DNA of 26,460 bases from Dethiothermospora halolimnae (GCF_037577855.1 NZ_JBAKFX010000058.1:1-26460); one strand, 5' to 3'. Counted from the first letter of the stretch, positions 13,289-22,667 are shown. The notes: generated by a model from the sequence alone, not told the origin. Made by a program: numbers and translations.

Positions 13289-13969
13289 ATGGAAGTTATA
13301 AAAACACAAGATCTATCCAAAATATATGGAACTGGTATAACAAAAGTAGAAGCTTTAAAGGATGTAAATATATCTATAAAAGAAGGAGAATTTGTATCAA
13401 TAGTAGGTGCCAGTGGTTCTGGTAAGAGTACATTATTACATCTTTTAGGAGGACTTGATAGACCCTCTAATGGTAAAGTCTTTATAGATGATGCTGATAT
13501 ATATAGTCTTAAAGAAAAGAAATTAGCTGTTTTTAGAAGAAGAAAAATAGGGTTTATATTTCAATTTTATAACCTTATACCTGTATTAAATGTAGAAGAA
13601 AATATCACTCTACCCCTACTATTAGACCATCAAAAAGTTGATCAAAATCATATTAAAGATATTATGAATATATTAGGTATAGAAGATAGAAAAACCCATC
13701 TCCCCAGTGAATTATCTGGAGGTCAACAACAAAGGGTATCAATAGGTAGGGCTTTAGCTTATAAACCATCAATAATATTTGCCGATGAGCCAACGGGAAA
13801 TCTTGATAGTGAAAGTACAAAGGAAGTTATGGAACTCCTTAGATTATCAGTAAAAAAATATCATCAAACCCTTGTACTAATAACCCACGACCTAGAGATA
13901 GCTTCCCAAGCCGATAGAATAATAACACTAAAGGATGGGGAAGTGGTTAAAGACGAGGTGATAAGATGA
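13289..13969 (+). CDS. ABC transporter ATP-binding protein (MacB/LolD type)
   Basis: 226 aa. It has Walker A GASGSGKST, Q-loop FQFYNLIPV, signature LSGGQQQRVSIGRAL, Walker B IIFADEPTGNLDSE and switch His in LITHD. These are the marks of the ATPases that work with FtsX-type permeases in antimicrobial-peptide or macrolide export and lipoprotein release. ATG 13289 is used because AAAGGATGATAACA precedes it; the ATG at 13280 overlaps that ribosome site. The stop codon overlaps the permease start (ATGA, 13966-13969), so the two are translationally coupled. It is likely induced by the upstream two-component system. Confidence 0.95.
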   Translation: MEVIKTQDLSKIYGTGITKVEALKDVNISIKEGEFVSIVGASGSGKSTLLHLLGGLDRPSNGKVFIDDADIYSLKEKKLAVFRRRKIGFIFQFYNLIPVLNVEENITLPLLLDHQKVDQNHIKDIMNILGIEDRKTHLPSELSGGQQQRVSIGRALAYKPSIIFADEPTGNLDSESTKEVMELLRLSVKKYHQTLVLITHDLEIASQADRIITLKDGEVVKDEVIR

Positions 13970-16503
13970 AACAGTATAGTGATATAACCTTTAAGTATTT
14001 AAAAAATCAAAAGAAAAGGACTATTCTTACTATCCTGGGAATTATACTCTCTGTGGCCCTTATTAGCTCAATACCAACTATGTTTTATAGTATGCAAAAA
14101 AGTGAAATAAGAAAGGCAAAAGAAACTACTGGAGACTTTCATTTTGCCTATAGTGATGTCGAGCCTAAACTTTTTAATAGACTTAAAAATAACCCAAAGG
14201 TTAGTGATATATCCTTTTACGCTGATATAGAAAAAAATATAATCTTTGATAAAAAATATAAACTTTCAATAACTGAATTAAATACAGAAGGTTTTCATAT
14301 GTTGCCAATTCATATAAGAAAAGGTAGGATTCCTAAGAATAACAATGAAATATTAATAGAAAAATGGGCTCTGGAAAAAATGAAAGACAAACCTAGTATT
14401 AATGACAAGGTAACCTTTAGTGTAAATGGTGAAAATAGAGTATACACTATAGTAGGTATATTAGAAAATGATATGGGCTCCCAGTATTCAGGGGAAACAA
14501 GGGCATTCTCTTTAAGTGAAAAAATGCCTAGTAATAAAAAAATAAATATATTTTTAAAACTAAAAAATAAAATATCTATAAAAAATAATATAGAAGAGTT
14601 TAAGAAAATGCAGGGTGATGGTAAGTTCAGTCCTAATGATAGATTATTAAGACTACTTCTTCAAAGTTCCAATTCTGAAGTAAACAGAGCAATATTTATA
14701 GTATGTGGAGTATTACTTGGGCTTGTTATTATAGCCACAATAGCAGTTATTTATAATGCCTTCCATATCTCTGTTATTGAAAGAATTAAACAATTTGGTA
14801 TCCTCCGTTCCATAGGTTCTACCCCTAAACAAATAAGAAAAATTGTATTTAAAGAAGCCACTTTATTAAGTGTTATAGGTGTTCCTATAGGGATATTATC
14901 TGGAATATTTGGATTAAAACTAGTTTTATTTATTGTTAGTAGAGGTGGTGGCTTTTTAATAAAATCCAATGAAGTCGTTATATCACCATATATTGTTATA
15001 GGCAGTATACTGTTAGGCTTCGCTTCTGTATATTTATCTGCATATCTTCCAGCAAAAACTGCATCAAAGGTTTCCCCTTTAGATGCCTTAAATAATAGAA
15101 GTAGTATAAAAAAAGAGAAGCTTAAAAGAAGAAAGGGTATAATCTCTAGACTTTTAAATATAGAATATGCCATGGCCTATAAAAATATAAGAAGGAATAG
15201 AAAAAGATTTAGAATAACAGTATTTTCTATAATGATAAGTGTAATATTATTTATTGTATTTAGTACCTTCACTGGTATGGTAAATCAAGTTAATGGCAAG
15301 GGAAATGAAGAGTTGAATATGGATTATAAAATATCAAAAATATATTCTGAAAAAGAAAGTTATAGTTTTACTGAAAAGGACTATAATAGAATAAAAAATA
15401 TAGACGGAGTAAAAACTGTATACAAAAGATATAATACTACCTATGGTACTGCAATAATTCCATTTGATAAGATTACCAGTTCATATAAAGAAGCCTTCGA
15501 TACTAATTTAATAGAAGATAATAATAATAAATTCAATTTAACATTTACATCTATAAGAATATATGACGATGAAAAGTTAAATATAGCTAAAGACTATATT
15601 AAAGAAGGTTCAATAAATAAAGAAAAACTAAACAAAGAAAATGGAGTTATATTGGTTTTAAATAATAAAATGTATAGTAAAAAGCTAGATAAAACAATGA
15701 CAACAGATATTGCTAACTTAAAGGTTGGAGATACTTTACCTATTGATATAACTAAACTTTATAGAGGTAAGGAGTATCCTAAAAATAAAATTAATCTTAA
15801 AGTAAATGCTATTCTTGAAAGAAGCCCCTTTGAAAATGAATATGTAGAAGGTGGGATAAGAATAATCACAACAGAAAAACTAGGAAAAAAATTAGCAAAT
15901 ACAGTAGATAAAGAGAAATATAAGGAAGATAATGATATAGAATTTGAAGGCATTAATTTACTAGGTTTTGATGTACAAATTAATGAAAAAGCTGATAGGG
16001 ATCTGATAACTAAAAGTTTAAGAAAATTAGAAGAAGAGGATTCTACAAATAGGGTAGCAGATGTTAAAGCCAGTCTAGAGGAAGAAAAAAGAGCTACCCT
16101 TCAAATGATGGTGTTCTTATATGGTTTTATAATAGTTATAGCTCTTATTGGCAGTCTAAATATTATAAATACTGTTAGCACAAATATGATACTAAGAAAA
16201 CGGGAGTTTTCAACCCTTAAAGCTATTGGAATGCATATGGGACAAATTAATAAAATGGTTATATTAGAAGGACTACTATATGGATTTGTAGGCTCAATAT
16301 ATGGCCTTATAATAGGACTACCAATATCTTATTTATTATATAACCAACTAAGTGGACTTTCTGGATTCCCATGGACTATCCCTTGGGATAATATCTCCAT
16401 AGCAATGGGAGGCTCTATATTAATAGGATTACTTTCAATAATAATCCCCCTTAGAAGGATTAAAGAAAATAATATTATTGAAAGTATTAGAATGGAAGAA
16501 TAA
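13966..16503 (+). CDS. FtsX-family ABC transporter permease (two FtsX domains)
   Basis: 845 aa, at the large end of the family. Order: an N-terminal membrane helix (about 17-37), a periplasmic-type MacB_PCD domain (about 45-235), a first FtsX domain with three helices (about 240-365), then a second helix plus extracellular domain (about 413-690), and a second FtsX domain with three helices near the C-terminus (about 708-840). Both FtsX domains carry the typical ERIKQFGILRSIGSTPKQI-like and KREFSTLKAIGMHMGQINKM-like coupling helices. With about eight helices and two large extracellular domains it differs from ten-helix BceB permeases. Partner of the ATPase it overlaps; the exported or sensed substrate is unknown. 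Confidence 0.93.
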   Translation: MKQYSDITFKYLKNQKKRTILTILGIILSVALISSIPTMFYSMQKSEIRKAKETTGDFHFAYSDVEPKLFNRLKNNPKVSDISFYADIEKNIIFDKKYKLSITELNTEGFHMLPIHIRKGRIPKNNNEILIEKWALEKMKDKPSINDKVTFSVNGENRVYTIVGILENDMGSQYSGETRAFSLSEKMPSNKKINIFLKLKNKISIKNNIEEFKKMQGDGKFSPNDRLLRLLLQSSNSEVNRAIFIVCGVLLGLVIIATIAVIYNAFHISVIERIKQFGILRSIGSTPKQIRKIVFKEATLLSVIGVPIGILSGIFGLKLVLFIVSRGGGFLIKSNEVVISPYIVIGSILLGFASVYLSAYLPAKTASKVSPLDALNNRSSIKKEKLKRRKGIISRLLNIEYAMAYKNIRRNRKRFRITVFSIMISVILFIVFSTFTGMVNQVNGKGNEELNMDYKISKIYSEKESYSFTEKDYNRIKNIDGVKTVYKRYNTTYGTAIIPFDKITSSYKEAFDTNLIEDNNNKFNLTFTSIRIYDDEKLNIAKDYIKEGSINKEKLNKENGVILVLNNKMYSKKLDKTMTTDIANLKVGDTLPIDITKLYRGKEYPKNKINLKVNAILERSPFENEYVEGGIRIITTEKLGKKLANTVDKEKYKEDNDIEFEGINLLGFDVQINEKADRDLITKSLRKLEEEDSTNRVADVKASLEEEKRATLQMMVFLYGFIIVIALIGSLNIINTVSTNMILRKREFSTLKAIGMHMGQINKMVILEGLLYGFVGSIYGLIIGLPISYLLYNQLSGLSGFPWTIPWDNISIAMGGSILIGLLSIIIPLRRIKENNIIESIRMEE

Positions 16504-16612
16504 ACTAAGTTTTAGTTTTAGTCTTAGTTTCAGTTTAAGTTTTAAAAAATAATTTTGCCGTTGGCAAAATTATTTTACTTAGACTTAGACTAAAACTTAA
16601 ACTAAATATACT
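16504..16612. terminator. Bidirectional terminator inside TTTAGT-rich imperfect repeats
   Basis: The core 16546-16576 pairs AAAATAATTTTGCC with GGCAAAATTATTTT (14 bp, 3-base loop). It is flanked on the left by several copies of a TTTTAGT-like word (16504-16543) and on the right by their approximate complement (ACTTAGACTTAG, then CTAAAACTTAAACT, 16577-16612). The arms can extend the stem imperfectly. It lies between the convergent permease and MFS genes. Confidence 0.75.
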
Positions 16613-16623
16613 AAGTTCCTTTC

Positions 16624-17853
16624 TTAAGATATCTTTAATTTAGCCTTAAAAAAAACATATAAGTATAAAGCTATCACAGGGGACAAAATAACTCCCGAGA
16701 TTATCATTGCAAAGGGTATCGATGTTTTTAAAGCTATTAGTCCAATAATAGGACCTCCTATAATTTGTCCCAGGGCATCTAACTGTCCATATGTGGAAAT
16801 AACTGTAGCCCTTACTTGGGACTTAATATTTTTATTCAATAATACTCCATATATTGGTCCATTTGTTGTTCTAACAATATAGAACGTTAAATACATAGAA
16901 AAAGCTAGACTAAAATTTCTTGATAATGCTAAGAGAATAATACTTAATACCATAACTATATTTATTATTAATAGTATCCATACTCTCTTTAATTCTCCTT
17001 CTTTATTCATTTTTCTTTTTATATATTCAACGGCTATTATACTTAGTATCATAGCTATTCCATTTATAAGTCCTATCCAAACTATAGGCTTAAGGTTAAT
17101 GATATCTGGAAAATCTATATTCTTTAAAAAATGGGCTGTCCATAGTCTGTCGAAGCCTTCACTATATAAACCATGCAATAATGATATTCCCAACATTATC
17201 ATCAAAAGCCATTTACCATTTATAAACTTAATTCCCTGACTAAAGGTGTGTATCATTTGTTTAAAGGAACTTCTATCCTCTTTATCTATAGGCGTAAAAT
17301 TTGTTTCTTTCATAAAAAACATTAAAAATAAAGCTAATAATACAAAAAATATTCCTCCCATAAGTATAGGCAGATTTACAATCATAGCCCCTATGGTAGT
17401 ACTTACTATTATTCCCATAAGGGAAAAGAACTGACTAACTTGAGCTCCCTTTAAATATATGGAGTCTAAGTTTTCCTCTCCTACTTCCTCTGCTATCCAA
17501 GCCTGATCTGCTCCACTAGTGAATGTATATCCTAAGCCCCACAATAGTTGACTTAGTAAAACAACTATAAATAAAGGTATAGAAGCCTCTATAATAAAAG
17601 CAGAACCAATAAGCACTAAACCAATAATTACTGATAACTTTCTACTTTTTATATCTGCCACTATTCCCGTTGGAATTTCAAAAATAAAGCAAGAAGCTTC
17701 CAATACTGTTCCAACTAAAACCAACTGGAAAGGATTTAGCTTAACAGTTTCAATATGATATATTTGGTTTACAGTGAATACCAAGGAAAAGAAAAATCCA
17801 GTTGCACCTGTATATATTAGATATATTAATGATTGGGAAAATTTATTTGACAA
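16624..17853 (-). CDS. MFS transporter, probable drug efflux
   Basis: 409 aa with about twelve membrane helices. The loop after helix 2 has an MFS-like motif A remnant (FEIPTGIVADIKSRKLSVI). A TTG start at 17853 is preferred because AGGAGGTGGAAATT precedes it; the in-frame GTG at 17862 overlaps that ribosome site. It lies 12 bases after the AraC-type regulator and is presumably co-transcribed. The GyrI-type ligand-binding domain of that regulator suggests that a drug or other small hydrophobic molecule is sensed and then exported. The substrate cannot be deduced from sequence. Confidence 0.88.
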   Translation of the reverse strand: MSNKFSQSLIYLIYTGATGFFFSLVFTVNQIYHIETVKLNPFQLVLVGTVLEASCFIFEIPTGIVADIKSRKLSVIIGLVLIGSAFIIEASIPLFIVVLLSQLLWGLGYTFTSGADQAWIAEEVGEENLDSIYLKGAQVSQFFSLMGIIVSTTIGAMIVNLPILMGGIFFVLLALFLMFFMKETNFTPIDKEDRSSFKQMIHTFSQGIKFINGKWLLMIMLGISLLHGLYSEGFDRLWTAHFLKNIDFPDIINLKPIVWIGLINGIAMILSIIAVEYIKRKMNKEGELKRVWILLIINIVMVLSIILLALSRNFSLAFSMYLTFYIVRTTNGPIYGVLLNKNIKSQVRATVISTYGQLDALGQIIGGPIIGLIALKTSIPFAMIISGVILSPVIALYLYVFFKAKLKIS

Positions 17854-17865
17854 AATTTCCACCTC

Positions 17866-18765
17866 CTATTTCTTAATTATGGGTATATAAATATCCATTA
17901 CAGCCCCTATATCACTATGACACCTTTCATCATAGAACTCAAAGTCCGGTTTATTAGGGGCGATTTCATACCCTGAATTTGGAAACCATTCATACAAGAT
18001 ATAGTCCCAGGCCCCTTGTATTATTTTTACAAAGCTTTTTTCTTCTTCTGTTGTAGGTGGTGTAGTAAAAACAGCGTATTTAACCTCTGGTATTTCAGCT
18101 ATTACCATATTCTTACCTAGATTTTCGCCGCCTTTTGCCTTTACTCCAAGTAAATATCTAAATCTTCCACTTTCCATATTAGGTGGAAAACATATGGCAT
18201 ATTCTCCATGTTCTGATGGTTTAATTTTCTTATATAGTCTCCTTTCCCAATTAGATATATTAAACCTATCCCAAAATGCTGGAATTTCCCTTTCATTTCT
18301 TTTACTTTCTAAACTAGTCTCAAAATCATATCCTGCCACCTTAAAGGACTCCTTAGTTACTATCTTAGGTTCCATAATAACACCTGTTTTTATATTGTAC
18401 TTCTTTAGTAACATTAAATTAATTTTTTTTGGTATATTGCCATTTACCTTTGATATATATTTACTGGGAGAGCATCCATATTCCTTGAGAAATGCTTTAC
18501 TAAACCCACTATGGGTATTAAACCCATAGTCCATGGCCACATCTATTATACGTTTTTTATTATTAACTAAATCATTAATTCCATGGATCATTCTTCTTCT
18601 CCTAATATATTGCATAACTGGCATTCCAACATATGCATTAAACAATCTATAGTAATGATATGTTGAAAATCCTGTTAATTCTCCAAGTTTATCCACAGTT
18701 AAATTATCTTTTAAGTTTTCTTCTATATAGTCAATACTATTTTGAATGATCTTTATATAATCCAC
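17866..18765 (-). CDS. AraC-family regulator with GyrI-like effector-binding domain
   Basis: 299 aa. The N-terminal AraC/XylS DNA-binding domain (about 5-105) has two helix-turn-helix units, including TVDKLGELTGFSTYHYYRLF and RIIDVAMDYGFNTHSGFSKA. The C-terminal part (about 125-298) is a GyrI-like/Rob-type ligand-binding domain, ending in DIGAVMDIYIPI. A GTG start at 18765 is chosen because AAAAGGAGTTATAATT precedes it; the upstream ATG (18795) has no such site. A -10 TATAAT lies at 18802-18797. It is followed immediately by the MFS exporter gene, which it probably controls. Rob-like proteins of this layout respond to small hydrophobic or cationic compounds. Confidence 0.9.
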   Translation of the reverse strand: MDYIKIIQNSIDYIEENLKDNLTVDKLGELTGFSTYHYYRLFNAYVGMPVMQYIRRRRMIHGINDLVNNKKRIIDVAMDYGFNTHSGFSKAFLKEYGCSPSKYISKVNGNIPKKINLMLLKKYNIKTGVIMEPKIVTKESFKVAGYDFETSLESKRNEREIPAFWDRFNISNWERRLYKKIKPSEHGEYAICFPPNMESGRFRYLLGVKAKGGENLGKNMVIAEIPEVKYAVFTTPPTTEEEKSFVKIIQGAWDYILYEWFPNSGYEIAPNKPDFEFYDERCHSDIGAVMDIYIPIIKK

Positions 18766-18877
18766 AATTATAACTCCTTTTATTTTTTCTAACATAATTA
18801 TATCATCTTAAAGATTTATATCTGTTCCAAACTTGTCAAAATCACCCCTATAATTTATTCCTTTTTTAAGGATATTT

Positions 18878-18906
18878 TTAATCATATAGTAAATCATATT
18901 TATAAT
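18878..18906 (+). promoter_or_regulatory. Possible promoter of the FAD/Rieske oxidoreductase
   Basis: -10 TATAAT (18901-18906) with a weak -35 TTAATC (18878-18883) at 17 bases, 24 bases before the start codon. It diverges from the AraC-type gene. Confidence 0.35.
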
Positions 18907-18930
18907 AACTAGTATCTAAGGAGGATAACC

Positions 18931-20460
18931 ATGGATAATAAAAATATTAGTTCTTTTACTAATCCTAAATCATACTGGCTTAGTTCCACAGAAGAAACTA
19001 ACTTTCCCCCTTTAAGGGAAGATATATCTGTTGATGTTGCCATTGTAGGTGGAGGAATGGTAGGTATTACTACTGCTTTTTTGCTTAAAAGAGGAGGCCT
19101 TAAAGTTTCCGTATTAGAATCAGATCATATTCTACAAGGTGTTACAGCTCATACCACCGGTAAACTTACCAGTCAACATGGATTAATATATGGTAAAATA
19201 AAAAGCCAGCATGGAACTGAAAAAGCTAAACAATATGCAGAAGCCAATGAATCTGCTATTAAATTTATTTCTAATATCATTAACGAAAAACAAATAAACT
19301 GTGACTTTTCATCCCAGTCATCCTTTGTATATACCCAAAAGGATAAATACATTGGACAAATTAATAAAGAGGTAGAAATTGCTTCTGCTATGGGTATAAA
19401 TGCTTCTTATACAGAAACTATTCCTTTGCCCTTTTCTATAAAAGGGGCTGTGGAATTTAAAAATCAAGCCCAATTCCATCCTCTAAAATATTTGCTCTCT
19501 TTAGCAGAGGACATCCATGGTGATGGATGTAATATTTTTGAGATGACTCCGGCTGTGGATATGGAAAAAGGGACTATAACTAGGGTTATTACAAAGAATG
19601 GGTATAAAGTTACCGCAAAAAAAATTATTATTGCTTCCCATTATCCCTTTTATGATAAAGCCAATCTATATTTTTCTAGGATATATGTTCATCGTTCATA
19701 TATATTAGCTGCTAAAATAAAAGAAAACTTCCCTGGGGGAATGTACATCAATGCAGAACAGCCTGTCCGTTCACTTCGTTCTATTCCTACAGAAGATGGT
19801 GAACTAATAGTATTTGCTGGAGATCATCATAAAACAGGTCAGGGTCCAAATACAATAAATCATTATCAAAACTTAGAGAAGTTTGGTAACAATATATATA
19901 CTATAGAAAGTATACCCTATTACTGGTCAACCCAAGATTGTATGCCTTTAGATAATCTTCCCCATGTAGGTAATCTATCAGAAAACACTCCTAACATCTA
20001 TATAGCCACTGGATTTAGAAAATGGGGCATGACAAACTCTACAGCATCGGCTATTATACTTAAAGACTTAATTGTAAATGGCTCTAGTCCTTGGGGCGAT
20101 GTATATAATCCATCTCGTTTCACACCTATGGCTTCTATTAAAAACTTTATTGTAGAAAATTTTAATGTGGCAGAGCAATTTATTTCAGGAAAAGTATCTA
20201 GATTACCTGATGAATTAGATGTACCAGTTGGTGACGGTAAGGTTTTAGAAATAAAGGGTAAAAGAGTAGGAGTTTATAGGGATGAAAATAATAAACTATA
20301 TTTCGTTGATACAACTTGTCCCCATCTGGGATGTGAGTTAAAGTGGAACTTAGCTGAAAAGTCCTGGGACTGTCCTTGTCATGGTTCTAGATATACATAT
20401 AAGGGAGAGGTATTAGAAGGTCCAACCACAAAACCATTAAAAAGACTTTATTATAATTAA
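18931..20460 (+). CDS. FAD-dependent oxidoreductase with C-terminal Rieske 2Fe-2S domain
   Basis: 509 aa, similar in architecture to Bacillus YhfW. The N-terminal DAO/FAD fold shows the dinucleotide-binding motif VAIVGGGMVGITTAFLLKRG (about 36-55), followed by VLESDHI and AHTTGKLTSQHG. The last about 90 residues are a Rieske domain with ligands Cys463-X-His465 and Cys481-X-X-His484, plus the disulfide-type cysteines 468 and 483. It would oxidise an amine or related substrate and pass electrons through the 2Fe-2S centre; the substrate is unknown. ATG 18931 follows AAGGAGGATAACC. The gene stands alone, convergent with the secreted-protein gene, with a repeat hairpin directly after its stop codon. 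Confidence 0.92.
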   Translation: MDNKNISSFTNPKSYWLSSTEETNFPPLREDISVDVAIVGGGMVGITTAFLLKRGGLKVSVLESDHILQGVTAHTTGKLTSQHGLIYGKIKSQHGTEKAKQYAEANESAIKFISNIINEKQINCDFSSQSSFVYTQKDKYIGQINKEVEIASAMGINASYTETIPLPFSIKGAVEFKNQAQFHPLKYLLSLAEDIHGDGCNIFEMTPAVDMEKGTITRVITKNGYKVTAKKIIIASHYPFYDKANLYFSRIYVHRSYILAAKIKENFPGGMYINAEQPVRSLRSIPTEDGELIVFAGDHHKTGQGPNTINHYQNLEKFGNNIYTIESIPYYWSTQDCMPLDNLPHVGNLSENTPNIYIATGFRKWGMTNSTASAIILKDLIVNGSSPWGDVYNPSRFTPMASIKNFIVENFNVAEQFISGKVSRLPDELDVPVGDGKVLEIKGKRVGVYRDENNKLYFVDTTCPHLGCELKWNLAEKSWDCPCHGSRYTYKGEVLEGPTTKPLKRLYYN

Positions 20461-20520
20461 CTGGGGGATTACGAATCCCCCAGTAACAGGGATTACGAAT
20501 CCTCTAGTAACAGAGATTAC
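20461..20520 (+). repeat. Dispersed GC-rich hairpin element, copy 4, with two decaying tandem copies
   Basis: 20461-20483 is a perfect hairpin (CTGGGGGATT, ACG, AATCCCCCAG). TAACA follows, then a degenerate copy at 20489-20507 (GGGATTACGAATCCTCTAG), again TAACA, and a fragment GAGATTAC (20513-20520). The fragment contains the stop codon of the minus-strand gene at 20517-22145. No T-run follows the perfect hairpin. It begins one base after the oxidoreductase stop codon and may act as a bidirectional transcript end between the convergent genes. Confidence 0.8.
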
Positions 20521-22145
20521 TTTATTTTGATAATGTATTCTTTATTTAAAACATCATATTCTAGTTTCTCTAAATCCTTAACTAAAACCAGATCTTCTAG
20601 TTTATCATTTTTCCTCAACCAATATATAGGTATCTCTTTATTGTCTTTATATGTTTTATAATTAGAAACTATTAACTTACCTACACTTCCATATCCATTG
20701 TTGATAGATGAGGAAGATATACTATTAAAAGATTCTACTGAAGGTATACTAGTGGATCTTCTACTTCCAATTTCTATATCTTTTAATTTTACTAAATATC
20801 GTCCATTTACCATATAACCTTGTATATCTTTTGATTTATAGCTAATCTTTTTATCTGAGTTATATACATTTCCAATAACAACATCTGGTAATTTTATATC
20901 AACATGTATGGTTGAAGTTTCATTAGCTAGCTTTACTACTTCAGATAAATTTTTATTTATTATTCCTCTACCCTTGGAATAATAAAATGTAGGATATGTT
21001 GGGGATGGAGGTAGCGGCATTCCCGATGGAAATGACCCAAAAACAGTAATATTATAAACAAACTTGTAACTTCTATTTTTTACTAAATCCAAATTGAAAA
21101 TGATATTGTCTTTATCAATATTAATGGTTTTTGTTTCGGTAATCCCTTTATTACTATCCATATCCACTGCACTAACTTTAACCTGTCTGATATCTTCTTT
21201 TCCCTTTAATCTAAAAACGTCTCCCTTTAAATCTAAATCCATGGTTACTTTTTCCCTAGACAAAATATTTATATTCATATGATTATATGAACTATTAAAG
21301 TTATCTATTTTTTCTAAATATAATGGATCGATACTTGTTGAGCCTTCCATATCATAGGATAGATACTTTTTATTATCCCCATTTATCTCATAACCAACAT
21401 AATTATAAATATTAGGATCGTTATAACCCATGTTGTTCCAATGGTTCTCAATAGGTATCTCAATTTTATACTCTATAGAATTTTTCCCTTGGGGAATATA
21501 ATGTTTTTTCCCAGAGTATTTTCTAAGATACCCACCATCAAAGTAATAAAATACAGGAGTTACTTTTATTCCACCATAAGGGGCTATATCACTATTGGGA
21601 AGACTAATCTTGCCACTTATAGTTACATTTTCCCTACTTTGTTCCTTTTTAATAGATATACTCTCAACCCTATTATTTAAATCAGATATTTTTACTAAGC
21701 TATATCCCCCTATATTATAGGCAGGAATATTATTACCATCTATATATATTTTAATATCTGAATAATAGATTTTTCCACTGGATTTTATTACCCTATTGGT
21801 TCCTTTAGTATTCCTATTTCCAAATCCTATATAGAGCTTTGTGGTTCTAGTTTCTGGATTCCATATATGATTATATCCATAGTAGGCTAAATCTTCTGCT
21901 ACAATATACAATTCATTATTTACAGTATATGTAGGTATATGCTTATTTTTAATGTTAAGATTATAATTATTTGAGCTTACCGATATAGTAACATCTATGT
22001 CCGCCTTTTTAAAGGCACCAATTACATCTCCCAATTTATGGTTATCTCCATCTTTATTTATATAACCAAAGGAAGTGACTGTACTAGATAAAACTAATAT
22101 TAAAGTCAATATAAATATATAAGCATTTCCCTTAAATATTTTCAT
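20517..22145 (-). CDS. Secreted protein with copper-amine-oxidase N-terminal-like (stalk) domain, function unknown
   Basis: 542 aa with a clear signal peptide (MKIFKGNAYIFILTLILVLS then STVTSFG), so it is exported. Residues about 60-110 (IPTYTVNNELYIVAEDLAYY, then WNPETRTTKLYIG) match the repeat found in copper amine oxidase N-terminal-like domains of clostridial surface proteins. The same type of module seems to recur at about 465-542 (YWLRKNDKLEDLVLVKDLEK at its core). The middle (about 150-450) is beta-rich with no motif that I recognise. No catalytic residues are evident. ATG 22145 follows AAAGGAGGGCTATA. Its stop codon sits inside a degenerate copy of the dispersed repeat, so the extreme C-terminus may have been altered by repeat expansion. 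Confidence 0.75.
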   Translation of the reverse strand: MKIFKGNAYIFILTLILVLSSTVTSFGYINKDGDNHKLGDVIGAFKKADIDVTISVSSNNYNLNIKNKHIPTYTVNNELYIVAEDLAYYGYNHIWNPETRTTKLYIGFGNRNTKGTNRVIKSSGKIYYSDIKIYIDGNNIPAYNIGGYSLVKISDLNNRVESISIKKEQSRENVTISGKISLPNSDIAPYGGIKVTPVFYYFDGGYLRKYSGKKHYIPQGKNSIEYKIEIPIENHWNNMGYNDPNIYNYVGYEINGDNKKYLSYDMEGSTSIDPLYLEKIDNFNSSYNHMNINILSREKVTMDLDLKGDVFRLKGKEDIRQVKVSAVDMDSNKGITETKTINIDKDNIIFNLDLVKNRSYKFVYNITVFGSFPSGMPLPPSPTYPTFYYSKGRGIINKNLSEVVKLANETSTIHVDIKLPDVVIGNVYNSDKKISYKSKDIQGYMVNGRYLVKLKDIEIGSRRSTSIPSVESFNSISSSSINNGYGSVGKLIVSNYKTYKDNKEIPIYWLRKNDKLEDLVLVKDLEKLEYDVLNKEYIIKIK

Positions 22146-22304
22146 TATAGCCCTCCTTTAAGTTTAATCTATATTTTTTATAATATACTCCCCACATTTA
22201 CATTATATAGTATACCCTTTTTTTACAATGTAAGTTACTATATTGTAATTTTTTAAGCTTGTACTAATTTACGTATACAAAGCTGTTATATAGTTATCCC
22301 AGTT

Positions 22305-22571
22305 TTATTCTTCTATCTGCCCCTTAAGATATTGAATCTGTTTTTGTAATATCTCAATTTGAAGCTTTAATTGTTCATTTTGTTTTTTCTTATCTTCTAG
22401 TGCCTGTTGTAGTTGCTCTTGTCCATTTACGGTTAATATGGATTGCCCGACAGCTTCAAGAAAATTTCCCAAAGAGTTTTGCTCATTTAAGTCTAAGTTA
22501 TTTGCTATCCCTATCCCTAGAAGGGATGCTAGTATGGAAAAGGCATTTGGTGGAATATTAGAAAAGGACAC
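22305..22571 (-). CDS. 88-aa protein with C-terminal coiled coil, function unknown
   Basis: A GTG start at 22571 is supported by AAAGGAGGATTATTT. The N-terminal half is mildly hydrophobic (NAFSILASLLGIGIANNL), a possible membrane-associating helix. The C-terminal half is a strongly predicted coiled coil rich in Gln, Lys, Glu and Leu (QALEDKKKQNEQLKLQIEIL then QKQIQYLKGQIEE). I do not recognise the family. It is divergent from ung. A TATAAT lies at about 22610-22605 on the minus strand, with no good -35. The 22146-22304 stretch downstream holds no gene or clear terminator, so read-through into the secreted-protein gene is possible. Confidence 0.7.
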   Translation of the reverse strand: MSFSNIPPNAFSILASLLGIGIANNLDLNEQNSLGNFLEAVGQSILTVNGQEQLQQALEDKKKQNEQLKLQIEILQKQIQYLKGQIEE

Positions 22572-22667
22572 AAATAATCCTCCTTTTGTTCTCTTTTATA
22601 TTTTATTATACTTAGACTTTCTAGAAATTGTGACTATAAAGTAGATATATTTAGGGCACTACTATTT

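Noticed and set aside
14751..15953. Minus-strand open frames inside the FtsX permease gene
   Set aside because: Antisense to a clearly coding gene, with no supporting start signals or family resemblance.
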